Source of the DNA: Peribacillus frigoritolerans
GTDB lineage: Bacteria; Bacillota; Bacilli; Bacillales; DSM-1321
Direction of reading: 5' to 3'
NCBI RefSeq assembly: GCF_030676415.1
Contig: NZ_JAUUTW010000035.1
Location: forward strand, 1-49,522
DNA length: 49,522 nt
The notes below the pieces were generated by a model, which saw only the letters and a program-made list of their open reading frames with translations, made no database searches and was not told where the DNA came from. Both the position numbers and the translations under genes were made by a program. Below are positions 8,017 to 16,610 of this stretch, piece after piece (within the stretch, counting starts at the first letter, position 1; each line of letters opens with the position of its first letter).

Positions 8017-8076
8017 TAAATGAAACAAAATAATAATCAAGCTCTTAATAAAGCTAAGGGGTGCGTTCTTAATTAT

Positions 8077-8110
8077 AAGGTTAGCCGGTTTCTACTGGTT
8101 GACCTTTTTT
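8077..8110 (+). terminator. Terminator of MDR oxidoreductase gene
   Basis: AAGGTTAGCC (8077-8086) pairs with GGTTGACCTT (8097-8106) using two G-U pairs, followed by four more T. Confidence 0.65.
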
Positions 8111-8211
8111 AAAAATGGAAGTCTGATATATGTCTGGGTAGTACGTACGGGTGTTATTGAGGTGCGCCTCTGGAACGAAATAGATCTAGTTTTAGCAAAG
8201 GGAGTGGAAAT

Positions 8212-8745
8212 ATGTTTCCCATATTAGAAACAAAACGGTTGGTCTTGAGGGAATTGATTGAAGGTGATGCATTAGATATATTAAAATGTTTTTCCAATCC
8301 AGATGTATTACGATATTATGGGCAAACTCCATTAACAAATACAGATCAGGTGAAGCAGATCATTAGGAATTTTTCAAAGAGTTTCGATGAAAAGCATGGA
8401 ATTAAATGGGGAATCGAATTGAAAGGGAAGGATGGCATTATTGGAACAATTGGATTTCAAGAATGGTCTCATGAACATAAAAGAGCAGAACTGAGCTATG
8501 CACTTTTCCCAAATTATTGGGGTAACGGTTATGCAACAGAAGCTGTCAGTAAGGTGATTTCTTACGGTTTTAAAGAACTTGACTTAACGCGTATTGGAGC
8601 AATCGTTTTTATTGAAAATAAAGCATCCAATAAGTTGTTGACAAATTTAGGTTTCAAAAAAGAAGGGATATTGAGAAATTATATGTACCAAAATGATGTT
8701 TCATTTGATACTAATCTATACTCTCTTTTAACGGTAAAGCCTTAA
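8212..8745 (+). CDS. GNAT family N-acetyltransferase (RimJ/RimL-like)
   Basis: This 177-residue protein shows the RimJ/RimL-type GNAT pattern: N-terminal ILETKRLVLRELIEGDA, a central GTIGFQEWSHEHKRAELSYALFP, the acetyl-CoA loop YWGNGYATEAVSKVISYGF (about 103-121), ENKASNKLLTNLGFKKEG (about 142-159) and a short C-terminal strand. It transfers acetyl from acetyl-CoA to an amine, either a protein N-terminus or a small molecule; the substrate is unknown. The ATG follows AAAGGGAGTGG. It stands alone between two intergenic spaces. Confidence 0.88.
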   Translation: MFPILETKRLVLRELIEGDALDILKCFSNPDVLRYYGQTPLTNTDQVKQIIRNFSKSFDEKHGIKWGIELKGKDGIIGTIGFQEWSHEHKRAELSYALFPNYWGNGYATEAVSKVISYGFKELDLTRIGAIVFIENKASNKLLTNLGFKKEGILRNYMYQNDVSFDTNLYSLLTVKP

Positions 8746-8937
8746 TGAAGTAACATCGTATTATGAACACTCGCAAAGTTCACCGACATAAGGGGGAGTG
8801 TTAACTGTTTTAATGGAAACAAAAAATGAAAATTCAGATATATATTTAAAAATTCATTGTTTTCCTGTAAGATAACAATATATAAAAACCCTGTCGACTT
8901 GTCGACTTACTTAGAAAACGTGAGGAAAACATAAATT

Positions 8938-9498
8938 ATGGAATTCGAAAAAAGTCTTGAAAAAAGTTGGAGTAATCAACAAAACGTAGGTTTAACAGCA
9001 TATTTAAAGAAAATGAAGGGCGAAGCTAGAGAAAAAGACAGAATTGATTATATGGATTCCTTTGTTTCAGCTATAGGTGGGCTCATTGCTATTATCATTA
9101 TTAGTTTTATAGCTGTTTATTTAGGATATCCTATGGCATTAGCTCCCCTTGGGGCGAGCTGTGTCATTGTTTTTGGTGCGCATAAAAGTCTCTTGTCACA
9201 ACCCCGTAATGTTATTGGAGGACATATAATCTCTACAACAACAGCCCTTATCATTTGGAGCATCTTTGGTAAAAGCCTATTCATTATCGGTCTAGTATTA
9301 GCTATTGTATTAATTATAATGACTTTTACAAAAACCGTTCACCCTCCCGCAGCAGCTAGTGCCCTTGTTTCGATCAATTCTCAAGCTGGTTGGGGATTCC
9401 TGACTTCGATTGTAATAGGTACCTTATTATTAGTTTTTATATCGATGATTTATAATAATTTATTTCAAACAAGACAATATCCAAAACACTGGTTATGA
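8938..9498 (+). CDS. HPP family integral membrane protein
   Basis: A 186-residue protein with a soluble N-terminal stretch of about 40 residues and four predicted membrane helices (about 43-64, 68-83, 97-126 and 150-168). The signature TVHPPAAASAL, which names the family, is present near residue 132, together with APLGASCVIVFG and QPRNVIGGH. HPP proteins are membrane proteins; some plant and cyanobacterial members move nitrite, but the bacterial role is not settled. The ATG has only a modest ribosome site (GTGAGG). TTGTTT and an ATATAA 17 bases later, about 55 bases upstream, could be its promoter. Confidence 0.85.
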   Translation: MEFEKSLEKSWSNQQNVGLTAYLKKMKGEAREKDRIDYMDSFVSAIGGLIAIIIISFIAVYLGYPMALAPLGASCVIVFGAHKSLLSQPRNVIGGHIISTTTALIIWSIFGKSLFIIGLVLAIVLIIMTFTKTVHPPAAASALVSINSQAGWGFLTSIVIGTLLLVFISMIYNNLFQTRQYPKHWL

Positions 9499-9543
9499 AA
9501 ATTTATTACATATTTGACTGTTTTATAGCTTCTCCCTTATTAA

Positions 9544-9722
9544 GGGGTTATTGCGGAATTATCGGATATTCTTTGTCAAAAAGGGTTCAATATAGGCCGT
9601 ATGGCCAATGAACGTTCCAAAATCAATGGTGCTGCAATAACGATTTGTGAAATCGACCATACAATCGAAGACCTCTCTATCTTTATTAAAAAGTGAGATT
9701 CCGATTATTGACGAAATTGTCT
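9544..9722 (+). pseudogene. ACT-domain remnant, possibly L-serine dehydratase beta subunit
   Basis: A startless frame reads GVIAELSDILCQKGFNIG then RMANERSKINGAAITICEID and stops at a TGA near 9690. Shifting frame recovers EIPIIDEIVLVQTK. This is the shape of an ACT domain, closest in my reading to the C-terminal ACT of L-serine dehydratase beta subunits (SdaAB: GVIAxVTxxL..INIxxMxVSRxxKGxxALMxIExD). The catalytic half is absent. A good terminator follows at 9818. SdaAB identity is tentative. Confidence 0.5.
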
Positions 9723-9817
9723 TGGTTCAAACTAAGTAGTTAACAAAAAATTATCCATTAAGCTCGCGATCGCATTTTCGCTGATGCCAAAAAGCATGGT
9801 TTGCGATTAAATAAAAG

Positions 9818-9851
9818 GCATTCGGAATAAAGTTCGTTCCGAATGCTTTTT
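9818..9851 (+). terminator. Orphan terminator after ACT remnant
   Basis: GCATTCGGAA (9818-9827) pairs perfectly with TTCCGAATGC (9837-9846), followed by TTTTTG. No intact rightward gene precedes it, so it probably belonged to the lost operon. Confidence 0.75.
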
Positions 9852-10011
9852 GTCTATAATCTGAAGCCAATCTTAAGGAAGGTTGTTTATTTTACATGAT
9901 AGTTTTTCCAATATGTTCATCAGTTGTGTTACTGGGTGAAAGCACGAATTTCAATTAATCCAAGTAAAAAAGGACGGCCTATGACAGTCGCCCAGTATTT
10001 TAATTAATTTT

Positions 10012-10147
10012 TTAGCAGAAGCCTCCGCCGCCTCTGTTACTGCCGGCAAAAAATCCAACTATTATTAATGTTAAACACAACGACTATGAAGGCGAGATCT
10101 CCTCCAAATCAAAAAACGCCGTTACATCTGTTGTCACAACCTGTCAT
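10012..10147 (-). pseudogene. Broken YjcZ-like sporulation peptide gene
   Basis: From an ATG at 10147 the minus strand reads MTGCDNRCNGVF, then an in-frame TGA, then FGGDLAFIVVVF, and after a frameshift LTLIIVGFFAGSNRGGGGFC and a stop at 10012-10014. Gly-rich head, FALIVVLFxLLIIVG-type hydrophobic core and Gly/Cys tail are the pattern of the YjcZ family of tiny Bacillus sporulation membrane proteins. Both the stop and the frameshift would prevent a full product. Confidence 0.55.
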
Positions 10148-10295
10148 ATGGAAACATCTACTAATTTGTTTTTAAGGAGGATATTTTGGTAGTTTTCCTG
10201 AACAATTAATTATTGTAGGGGGATTGACTGTTAGGCGGTGATTTTTTACCGTATAATTTATGCGTTTTTTGCTGTCAGGCCCCATTTATAACCTA

Positions 10296-10771
10296 TTAAT
10301 AACGACCGGTGTTCGCAGAGATAATTAGAGCCCCAGTGGAAGAATAAACACCTGCTTTGGCTAAAGCATTATACGGATCTAAATTCCATAATTGTGCCGT
10401 ATAACAGGACGTCTGACCTTTCATTATCCATCCGTTACCACCGCTAGTAGCACACTCTTAGCCGTGCCATTAAAACTGTCAACCCAAACATTCGCATAAT
10501 AATCGTAAGGAGCAGCCGAATAAAACTTTAAGTAACCCCACGACGTATGACAATACGCATTTCCTTTTAGCTGCACATATCCAATTTTCACACCGTTTTT
10601 ATAGATATATTCTGTTTCATAAGTGATTGGGCTTTTAGAAGCACAACCTGTCGAATAAGGGTTTGTATTATCATAGGACAAGGCAAATGCTTTATTAATG
10701 GGTGCAATCGCAAAAAACAGTCCAAAGACAAGAGTTATTACCATCACAATATATAATGATTTGTTTATAAT
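10296..10771 (-). pseudogene. Frameshifted secreted DUF2690-type protein
   Basis: The first frame gives a signal peptide (hydrophobic core VMVITLVFGLFFAIAP, cut near KAFA), then YDNTNPYSTGCASKSPITY and GYVQLKGNAYCHTSWGYL, typical of DUF2690 extracellular proteins, and stops at 10424. A frame change near NGTAKS (about 10460) restores ECATSGGNGWIMKGQTSCYT and a natural C-terminus ending ANTGRY at 10296-10298, so a one-base indel has broken the gene. AAAGGAG upstream points to an ATT at 10771 as original start, adding INKSLYIV with the Lys expected in a signal peptide; the next usable starts are GTG 10747 and ATG 10744, which lack a ribosome site. A sequencing error would make this an intact gene. 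Confidence 0.65.
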
Positions 10772-10902
10772 TACCTCTCTCCTTTCATTCTTCTAGACTT
10801 TACCACATGAAAATTAGTATTTCTATGTTCTATGGAATCATTTACCCACTACATAAATTTTACCATTTTATAGGCAACTGCATAGTTAAGGGATAGTACC
10901 CC

Positions 10903-10974
10903 ATGCCCATTAAGCAAAGGCAAATCAAATACCAAAAACGAGACAAAAGTGAATGGAACGAATACTGGCCATAG
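10903..10974 (+). CDS. Possible 23-residue peptide
   Basis: ATG at 10903 follows AAGGGA by nine bases and opens a frame of 23 codons (MPIKQRQIKYQKRDKSEWNE, then YWP), very rich in Lys, Gln and aromatic residues. A weak promoter-like TTTACC/CATAGT pair lies upstream, and the stop falls inside GGCCATAGGCC followed by seven T, a short terminator. No family is recognised. It could equally be a small RNA or chance. Confidence 0.25.
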   Translation: MPIKQRQIKYQKRDKSEWNEYWP

Positions 10975-11088
10975 GCCTTTTTTTAATTTATTCATATTTA
11001 AATTACACGGGTCCTATATTTTATTAATAATGTAAAGTTACTATTTTAATTGGTAAACCACATAAAAATTTAAAAATGAGGAGGATAT

Positions 11089-11117
11089 TTGTCTTTTTTG
11101 TAAAATAATTACATAAT
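11089..11117 (+). promoter_or_regulatory. Putative sigma-A promoter of metallophosphoesterase gene
   Basis: TTGTCT (11089-11094), exactly 17 bases, CATAAT (11112-11117), 35 bases before the TTG start codon. Confidence 0.45.
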
Positions 11118-11152
11118 TTAAGTGGCTAAACGATAAATAGGAGGAATTGATT

Positions 11153-13411
11153 TTGAAAGCGAAAAATAAATTTGCTGCAATGCTGACAGTTGTAACAGTA
11201 GGATTAACAACTTCTTTATCAAGTGTACAAGCATTCTCGGAATCTTCAAATTCAGATAATAAACGTAAACCGGAGCTCGTTTTTCCAGTAATCAGTGATG
11301 TACATATTGATGATGGATCAACAGCTGATATGAACAAGTTCAGAAAAGCCATGGATCAATTAAATAAAGCTGCGCCTAGACAGGATGCTTTTGTTGTCGT
11401 TGGGGATTTAACGGACTATGGATACGCTACTGAATATGATAAGTTCTTCTCCATTTATAATGAGAAGAAACAAGGCGATGTCCAATCCATGTTTACAATG
11501 GGGAACCATGATTATTGGAATGGACTTTCCATTGAAAAGGCACAAGATCGTTTTCTCGAGAAAACAGGAATGGATTCTCTTTACTATCATAAAAAAGTAT
11601 ATGGATATGATTTTATTACGTTAAGTCCGGAAAATGGTAATACGCATGGTTTATATTCCGTTAATCAAATTAACTGGCTAGGTGAAAAGTTAGCTGCAGC
11701 AGAAAAAGAGAATCCTGACCAACCAATCTTTGTTTTTCTTCATCAACACATTAAAGACACTGTGTATGGAAGTGACTTGTGGGGAACTCAGGAAAATAAA
11801 GAACTTTTATATGATACTTTAAAGAAACATCCACAGGTTATTACATTTTCAGGCCATTCTCATTATCCACTTGAAGACCCTAGAACGATTCATCAAAAAG
11901 ACTTTACGTCTGTCGGCACTTCTTCTGTAAGTTATTTGGAATTGGAGCCAGGCAAACTCCAAGGGTTCCATCCAGAAGGCTATCGGGATATTAGTCAAGG
12001 AATGATTGTAGAAGTTTATAATAATGAAGTTGTCATTAAAAAACGTGACTTTCATAAAGACGATTGGACAGGAAAACCATGGGTAATAAAAAGTCCTTCT
12101 AAAAAAAATAATTTTAAATATACAGACCACCGAGATCAGTTACCACCGGTTTTTGCAGTTAAAGATAAGGCTTCGATTGTAAAAGAAAAATCGACACTAA
12201 GAAGTTTAAATGTAACATTTCCACAGGCAAAAGATAACGAACTGGTACATTCTTATCACATTACAGCCAAAAACATGGAAACAGGGGAGCTTGACGCAGA
12301 TTTCACCGCATTTTCTGAATTCTATTATGATCCTGTGCCAAAGAATTTAGAGTTCCCTGTTGCTGGACTTAAGCCAGGTACTGATTATGAAATTAAGGTA
12401 CTAGCACTAGATTCATTTAATAATAGCAGTAAAAAGGTGTTACTGGCTGATGGCCAGACAAAAGCCCTGGAAATGGTCTCAGCACAAGCTTCTCCTTCTT
12501 TAGTAACGGCAGGTGAATCGACTACACTCCAAGTGAAGTTGAAAAATTATGGAAGTGTTAGTGTGAAAGGGAAAATTAAAGTTGATGCACCTGAAGGTTG
12601 GAGTGTGGAGCACAATGAACTTGAGTATGAGCTATCAGGAACTGAAGAAAAAATATTGCCAATAAAAGCTACACCTAGTAAGGAAAGTTCCGGTTCATCA
12701 CAATTCACGATTACTGCTTACGAGGGCGGCCAAATAATTGGCTCCAAGAATATAAATGTCATAGTAAACATGATGCTTGGAGAAAGTTTTGACCAATTGG
12801 AATCCGCATTAAAGCCAGCAGTGAATGAAAACATTCCAAGTTCTATTCTCGGTTGGAGCCATACAGCTCCTAACGGCTGGTCGGTTACAAATAGCTCAAA
12901 TATGCCAGCTGGTACGGAGGAGTGGCAAGGTTGGAGCTTCACAACCAAAGACTTTTGGACAAAAGCAGAAGACCAAGATCGTAACAAATTTGAGCTTGGT
13001 CAAGGTATCATAGCTGTAGCGGATCCTGATGAATGGGATGATAACGGTTCACCAGCATCAAAAGGCTTTTTTGATAGTACATTGACTTCACCTTCTGTAA
13101 AAGTTGATGGTGCAAAAGATCTATACTTAGGATTTGCATCTCACTATAAACAAGAAGGAACACAAACAGCTGAAGTGACTGCTGTCTTTGATAATGGGGA
13201 AAAACAACAAGTTCTCGTTTATGACAATAAAGCTGCTTCGGATAATAAAAATGGACATGTTTTGAATAAGTATGAAGTTAAACCGATTAAGGTTCCTGAA
13301 GATGCTTCTTCTATGAAATTACAATGGAGAATGCATAATGCGAAAAATAATTGGTTTTGGTCGATTGATGATATTAGATTGGATGACCAAATGATCGTTT
13401 CACCAAATTAA
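11153..13411 (+). CDS. Secreted multidomain metallophosphoesterase
   Basis: A 752-residue exported phosphoesterase. A Sec signal peptide (about 1-28, ending VQA) precedes a calcineurin-like domain with all metal motifs: SDVHID, GDLTDYG, GNHDYW, LHQH and GHSHYP (about residues 44-235). Next come a fibronectin-III-like segment (about 335-440), a NEW3-like beta domain beginning ASPSLVTAGESTTLQV, and a C-terminal jelly-roll-like domain (about 545-750) with GWSHTAPNGWSV and a WFWSIDDIRL end. It should hydrolyse a phosphoester outside the cell; the extra domains suggest binding to cell-wall or polymer substrates. The start is TTG 11153: TAGGAGG is eight bases away, whereas the earlier TTG 11147 is too close. 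It stands alone, with its own promoter and terminator. Confidence 0.88.
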   Translation: MKAKNKFAAMLTVVTVGLTTSLSSVQAFSESSNSDNKRKPELVFPVISDVHIDDGSTADMNKFRKAMDQLNKAAPRQDAFVVVGDLTDYGYATEYDKFFSIYNEKKQGDVQSMFTMGNHDYWNGLSIEKAQDRFLEKTGMDSLYYHKKVYGYDFITLSPENGNTHGLYSVNQINWLGEKLAAAEKENPDQPIFVFLHQHIKDTVYGSDLWGTQENKELLYDTLKKHPQVITFSGHSHYPLEDPRTIHQKDFTSVGTSSVSYLELEPGKLQGFHPEGYRDISQGMIVEVYNNEVVIKKRDFHKDDWTGKPWVIKSPSKKNNFKYTDHRDQLPPVFAVKDKASIVKEKSTLRSLNVTFPQAKDNELVHSYHITAKNMETGELDADFTAFSEFYYDPVPKNLEFPVAGLKPGTDYEIKVLALDSFNNSSKKVLLADGQTKALEMVSAQASPSLVTAGESTTLQVKLKNYGSVSVKGKIKVDAPEGWSVEHNELEYELSGTEEKILPIKATPSKESSGSSQFTITAYEGGQIIGSKNINVIVNMMLGESFDQLESALKPAVNENIPSSILGWSHTAPNGWSVTNSSNMPAGTEEWQGWSFTTKDFWTKAEDQDRNKFELGQGIIAVADPDEWDDNGSPASKGFFDSTLTSPSVKVDGAKDLYLGFASHYKQEGTQTAEVTAVFDNGEKQQVLVYDNKAASDNKNGHVLNKYEVKPIKVPEDASSMKLQWRMHNAKNNWFWSIDDIRLDDQMIVSPN

Positions 13412-13454
13412 TGAGAAGAACAGGTGAATATTTCTTGAAATTTGTATAAGTTAA

Positions 13455-13490
13455 AAGCGGACTTTCCTTTTTGGGTAAGTTCGCTTTTTC
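13455..13490 (+). terminator. Terminator of metallophosphoesterase gene
   Basis: AAGCGGACTT (13455-13464) pairs with AAGTTCGCTT (13477-13486), with a wobble at one position, followed by TTT. Confidence 0.75.
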
Positions 13491-13729
13491 TCTATGTCTT
13501 ACAAACTCTGGACCAAATAGTAAACTACTAAAAAGCTTCATGGTCTTTTCCGTGTGCTTGAAAATAGTTTCTCGACTAATTAATTTCGTATCTTTGTGAA
13601 GATATACATTAAATTGAAGGGATAGTTATTATTATAAAATACTGAAGTGCAGCTTTATATAATTCTTGGATAATTTATAAATAATATCATTATTATAAAG
13701 GTAGGTTTAAAAAATATTTTAACAAAAAA

Positions 13730-13843
13730 CTAGCTAGCCGAGACCCTCCAGACGCATGCGTCGAGGAGCTTGGCAGACAGTCGGCGGAAAGGGAGCGGAT
13801 CTCTGAAATCAAACTGGAACGTTTTTAAATAAAAAAACTGTAG
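13730..13843. repeat. Dispersed repeat, copy 1
   Basis: The core reads CTAGCCGAGACC, a GACGC...GCGTC segment, GGAGCTTGGCAGACAGTCGG, CGGAAAGGGAGCGGAT, CTGAAATCAAACTGGAACG and ends AAAAAACTGTAGA. Copy 2 follows 80 bases downstream and copy 3 is at 44.8 kb. The order of CGAGACC, GAGGAG, CGGAAAG and AAATCAACTGGAAC resembles a common intergenic repeat of Bacillaceae chromosomes. There is no open frame; it is probably a small non-autonomous element or structured repeat. Confidence 0.7.
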
Positions 13844-13856
13844 ATAAAGTCGCTCT

Positions 13857-14024
13857 TTATGGTTCTTATTGTTTTATGAAACCCTCACTAGGTTGTAGAA
13901 ATTTGCGACACTCCTGCCGAATACCTGGCTAGCCGAGACCTCACAGACGCTTGGCTGACAGTTGGCGGAAAGGGGCGGATTTCTGAAATCAACTGGAACT
14001 TTTTAAAATAAAAAAACTGTAGAC
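13857..14024. repeat. Dispersed repeat, copy 2 with 5' flank
   Basis: This copy includes a 65-base 5' part shared with copy 3 (TTATGGTTCTTATTGTTTTA, ATGAAACCCTCACTA, CTCCTGCCGAATA) and a shorter core (CTGGCTAGCCGAGACC to CAACTGGAAC) ending AAAAAACTGTAGACC. The GACGCATGCGTCGAGGAG part of copy 1 is mostly missing. Together with copy 1 it fills most of the 790-base gap before the two-component genes. Confidence 0.7.
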
Positions 14025-14201
14025 CAACAATAGAATAAGATTATTTCTATGTATTTTAGAAAATTTTAAGATTTGTGTGATATGTTTTTTTAGTTCTAAG
14101 AAAAAATTATCGTGGGAAACATTTTTCATGCAACAACTGCAGATAAACGGTGAACTTTTCTATAAAAGAGGAAACGAGAGATCGATACGGGGTGAAAATA
14201 T

Positions 14202-15650
14202 TTGTCAATTAAAATGAGGTTTCTGTTGTCCTACGTTGGCGTAATACTGATTTCCATCACTTTATTTTTAGCAGCTGGATTTCTACTTATTTTTGCAATA
14301 ACAGGTGATGTAAAATCGATAGAGCATTTATATAAAAAATCTTATCTCCAAAAACCTTTGACTGCAGTAGAAGAAAGTGTGTTTCTCGATTTAAAGCTTT
14401 TGGCAAAAAATAACCCTGAGCAGCTTCTAAACGAAGAACAGCTGAAGAAGATTGAACATAGAGATATTAAGATTGTCGTTAGAAAAGGTAATAACATTGA
14501 GTATATGTCCCCAACACTTGATAAGCTAGGCTTGGTTCAATCACTTCCCAAGTTCGAAGAAACGAACATCAATACGCGAGACACAATCAAAATGAAAGAC
14601 TCTTTTTTCACATATGTGAAGTTTGATTTTTATTTTTCGGATAAAAGTGAAGGAAGTATTTTTGTATTGAGAAAGGCAAGCTCCTATGCCGAGCTGACTC
14701 GAGAGTTATTTCCCATTTTATTCGCTTTATTGTTATTACTGTTTGTAATGATTATTGGACTTTTAAATTACTTAGTTTCAAGAAGCATCATCAAACCTAT
14801 CTCAATACTTAAAGAAGGCGCAGAGCGGATAAAATCAGGAGATTTAAACTTTGAAATCAAAGCGACTTCGAATGATGAAATCGGACAATTAAATAGAGCG
14901 TTTGAGGAAATGAGAAAAAAGTTAAAAGAGTCCGTGAACATTCAGCTTCAGTATGAGGAAAATCGCAAAGAGCTTCTTTCCAATATTTCCCATGATTTGA
15001 AGACACCGATCACTTCGATTATGGGATATGTTGAGGGGATTAAAGACGGAGTAGCAAACACCCCACAGAAAATGGACAAGTATTTATCGACTGTATACCT
15101 AAAAGCAAGAGATATGGATTCATTGATAGATGAATTATTTTTATTTTCCAAGTTGGATTTGAAAAAAGAACCATTCACTTTTGAAACGGTCAGATTAGAT
15201 AAGTATTTAAATGACTACGTAGATGAACTTCAACTGGATTTACTTCAACTAGGGATCCAGATTGAACGTCATCAGGTGAATAAACCGATATACGTGACAG
15301 CGGATAGAGAGAAACTGAAACGCGTATTGGCCAACCTGATCAGCAATTGTGTAAAGTATATGAATAAAGATGAAAAACACATTTCCATTTCTCTGCATGA
15401 AGGACTATATGATGTTGTTGTACAAGTAACAGATAATGGCTATGGAATAGAATCTTCTGCTTTGCCTTATATATTTAACCGCTTTTATCGTGCTGAGGAA
15501 TCTAGAAATTCTCGGACAGGTGGAAGTGGTTTAGGACTTGCGATTGCAAAAAAAATTATCGGCGAACATGGTGGAGATATTTGGGCTACTAGCGAGATAG
15601 GAAAAGGTACAAGTGTCTTCTTTTCCATAAAGAAAGGTGAGGAAATGTGA
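14202..15650 (+). CDS. Membrane sensor histidine kinase
   Basis: A 482-residue transmembrane kinase. TM1 spans about 8-32, an extracellular sensor loop 33-168, TM2 169-191 and a HAMP linker to about 245. The dimerisation domain has the phosphorylated His264 in ISHDLKTPI. The ATP domain shows the N box (LKRVLANLISNC), G1 (TDNGYGI), F (FNRFYRAEESR) and G2 (GGSGLGLAIAKK). The start is TTG at 14202 behind GGGGTG. Its stop overlaps the GTG of the response regulator by two bases, so the pair is an operon with the kinase first. The signal is unknown; its target could be the lipoprotein genes just downstream (inference). Confidence 0.92.
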   Translation: MSIKMRFLLSYVGVILISITLFLAAGFLLIFAITGDVKSIEHLYKKSYLQKPLTAVEESVFLDLKLLAKNNPEQLLNEEQLKKIEHRDIKIVVRKGNNIEYMSPTLDKLGLVQSLPKFEETNINTRDTIKMKDSFFTYVKFDFYFSDKSEGSIFVLRKASSYAELTRELFPILFALLLLLFVMIIGLLNYLVSRSIIKPISILKEGAERIKSGDLNFEIKATSNDEIGQLNRAFEEMRKKLKESVNIQLQYEENRKELLSNISHDLKTPITSIMGYVEGIKDGVANTPQKMDKYLSTVYLKARDMDSLIDELFLFSKLDLKKEPFTFETVRLDKYLNDYVDELQLDLLQLGIQIERHQVNKPIYVTADREKLKRVLANLISNCVKYMNKDEKHISISLHEGLYDVVVQVTDNGYGIESSALPYIFNRFYRAEESRNSRTGGSGLGLAIAKKIIGEHGGDIWATSEIGKGTSVFFSIKKGEEM

Positions 15651-16333
15651 AAAAGATATTACTTATTGAAGACGAAGTCAGTATTGCTGAATTGCAAAGG
15701 GACTATTTGGAAATTAACGATTTTAGTGTCGATATTCAACATACTGGTGATGCAGGTCTCCAACAGGCGCTTCAAGGAAATTATCATTTAATCATTTTGG
15801 ACATCATGCTTCCAGGGGTGAATGGGTTTGAGATATGCAAACAAATCCGTGCTGTCAAGAATATCCCGATTTTGCTTGTATCCGCCAAAAAGGAAGATAT
15901 CGATAAAATTCGGGGGCTTGGTCTAGGGGCAGATGATTATATTACAAAGCCCTTTAGTCCAAGTGAACTAGTTGCAAGAGTGAAAGCGCATATAGCGCGT
16001 TATGAACGTTTATCAGGAAGTCACCCCAAATCTAATTCAATCTATGTCCATGGAATTTCAATAGATAAGTCAGCACGCAGAGTTCACATAAACGGAGAGG
16101 TGGTCCCGTTTACAACAAAGGAATTCGATACTTTAGTGTTTTTTGTCATGCATCCGAATCAAGTATTAAGCAAAGAGCAGCTTTATGAAAATATTTGGGG
16201 ATTGGAATCGGCTGCAGATGTTTCGACTGTCACCGTCCATATCAGGAAACTACGTGAAAAAATTGAAAGGAATCCAGCTCATCCTAAATTTTTGGAAACC
16301 GTTTGGGGAGCAGGGTATCGCTTTAATGTTTAA
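15647..16333 (+). CDS. OmpR/PhoB-family response regulator
   Basis: A 228-residue regulator. The receiver domain (1-115) has the acidic pair ED at 8-9, phospho-acceptor Asp52 in LDIMLPG and Lys102 in DYITKPFSP. The winged-helix DNA-binding domain (about 130-228) ends in VTVHIRKLREKI and TVWGAGYRFNV, typical of the OmpR/PhoB class. The GTG start lies within the end of the kinase gene, with GGTGAGG upstream, so translation is coupled. It should be phosphorylated by the 14202 kinase and bind direct repeats upstream of its targets; none was identified. Confidence 0.92.
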   Translation: MKKILLIEDEVSIAELQRDYLEINDFSVDIQHTGDAGLQQALQGNYHLIILDIMLPGVNGFEICKQIRAVKNIPILLVSAKKEDIDKIRGLGLGADDYITKPFSPSELVARVKAHIARYERLSGSHPKSNSIYVHGISIDKSARRVHINGEVVPFTTKEFDTLVFFVMHPNQVLSKEQLYENIWGLESAADVSTVTVHIRKLREKIERNPAHPKFLETVWGAGYRFNV

Positions 16334-16349
16334 ATAGTATGTTTTAGGA

Positions 16350-16376
16350 CCCGTCACGAAGGTGACGGGATTTTTT
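16350..16376 (+). terminator. Terminator of two-component operon
   Basis: CCCGTCAC (16350-16357), loop GAAG, GTGACGGG (16362-16369), then ATTTTTT. Confidence 0.88.
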
Positions 16377-16610
16377 ATAAACATTAAGAAAGTTTATTAA
16401 TAAGTTAATCATTTTTTAAGAAATTGTTTAGAGGGAGTTTAAGAATAAGCACTAATATAATGAAGACGGATTAAGTAAGCAACTAAAAATAAAATCCTCA
16501 TGCAACCTCAAAAAGATTTTTAGAACAAGTCATTTAGTACATTAAAATGACGGAAAATCATTTTGGTGCAGATGATTTGATGTACAACCAGGGAAAGGAT
16601 GGTGTGTTTC

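Noticed and set aside
11147..11152. TTG 11147 as start of the metallophosphoesterase
   Set aside because: It is only two bases from AGGAGG; TTG 11153 has correct spacing and a normal signal peptide.
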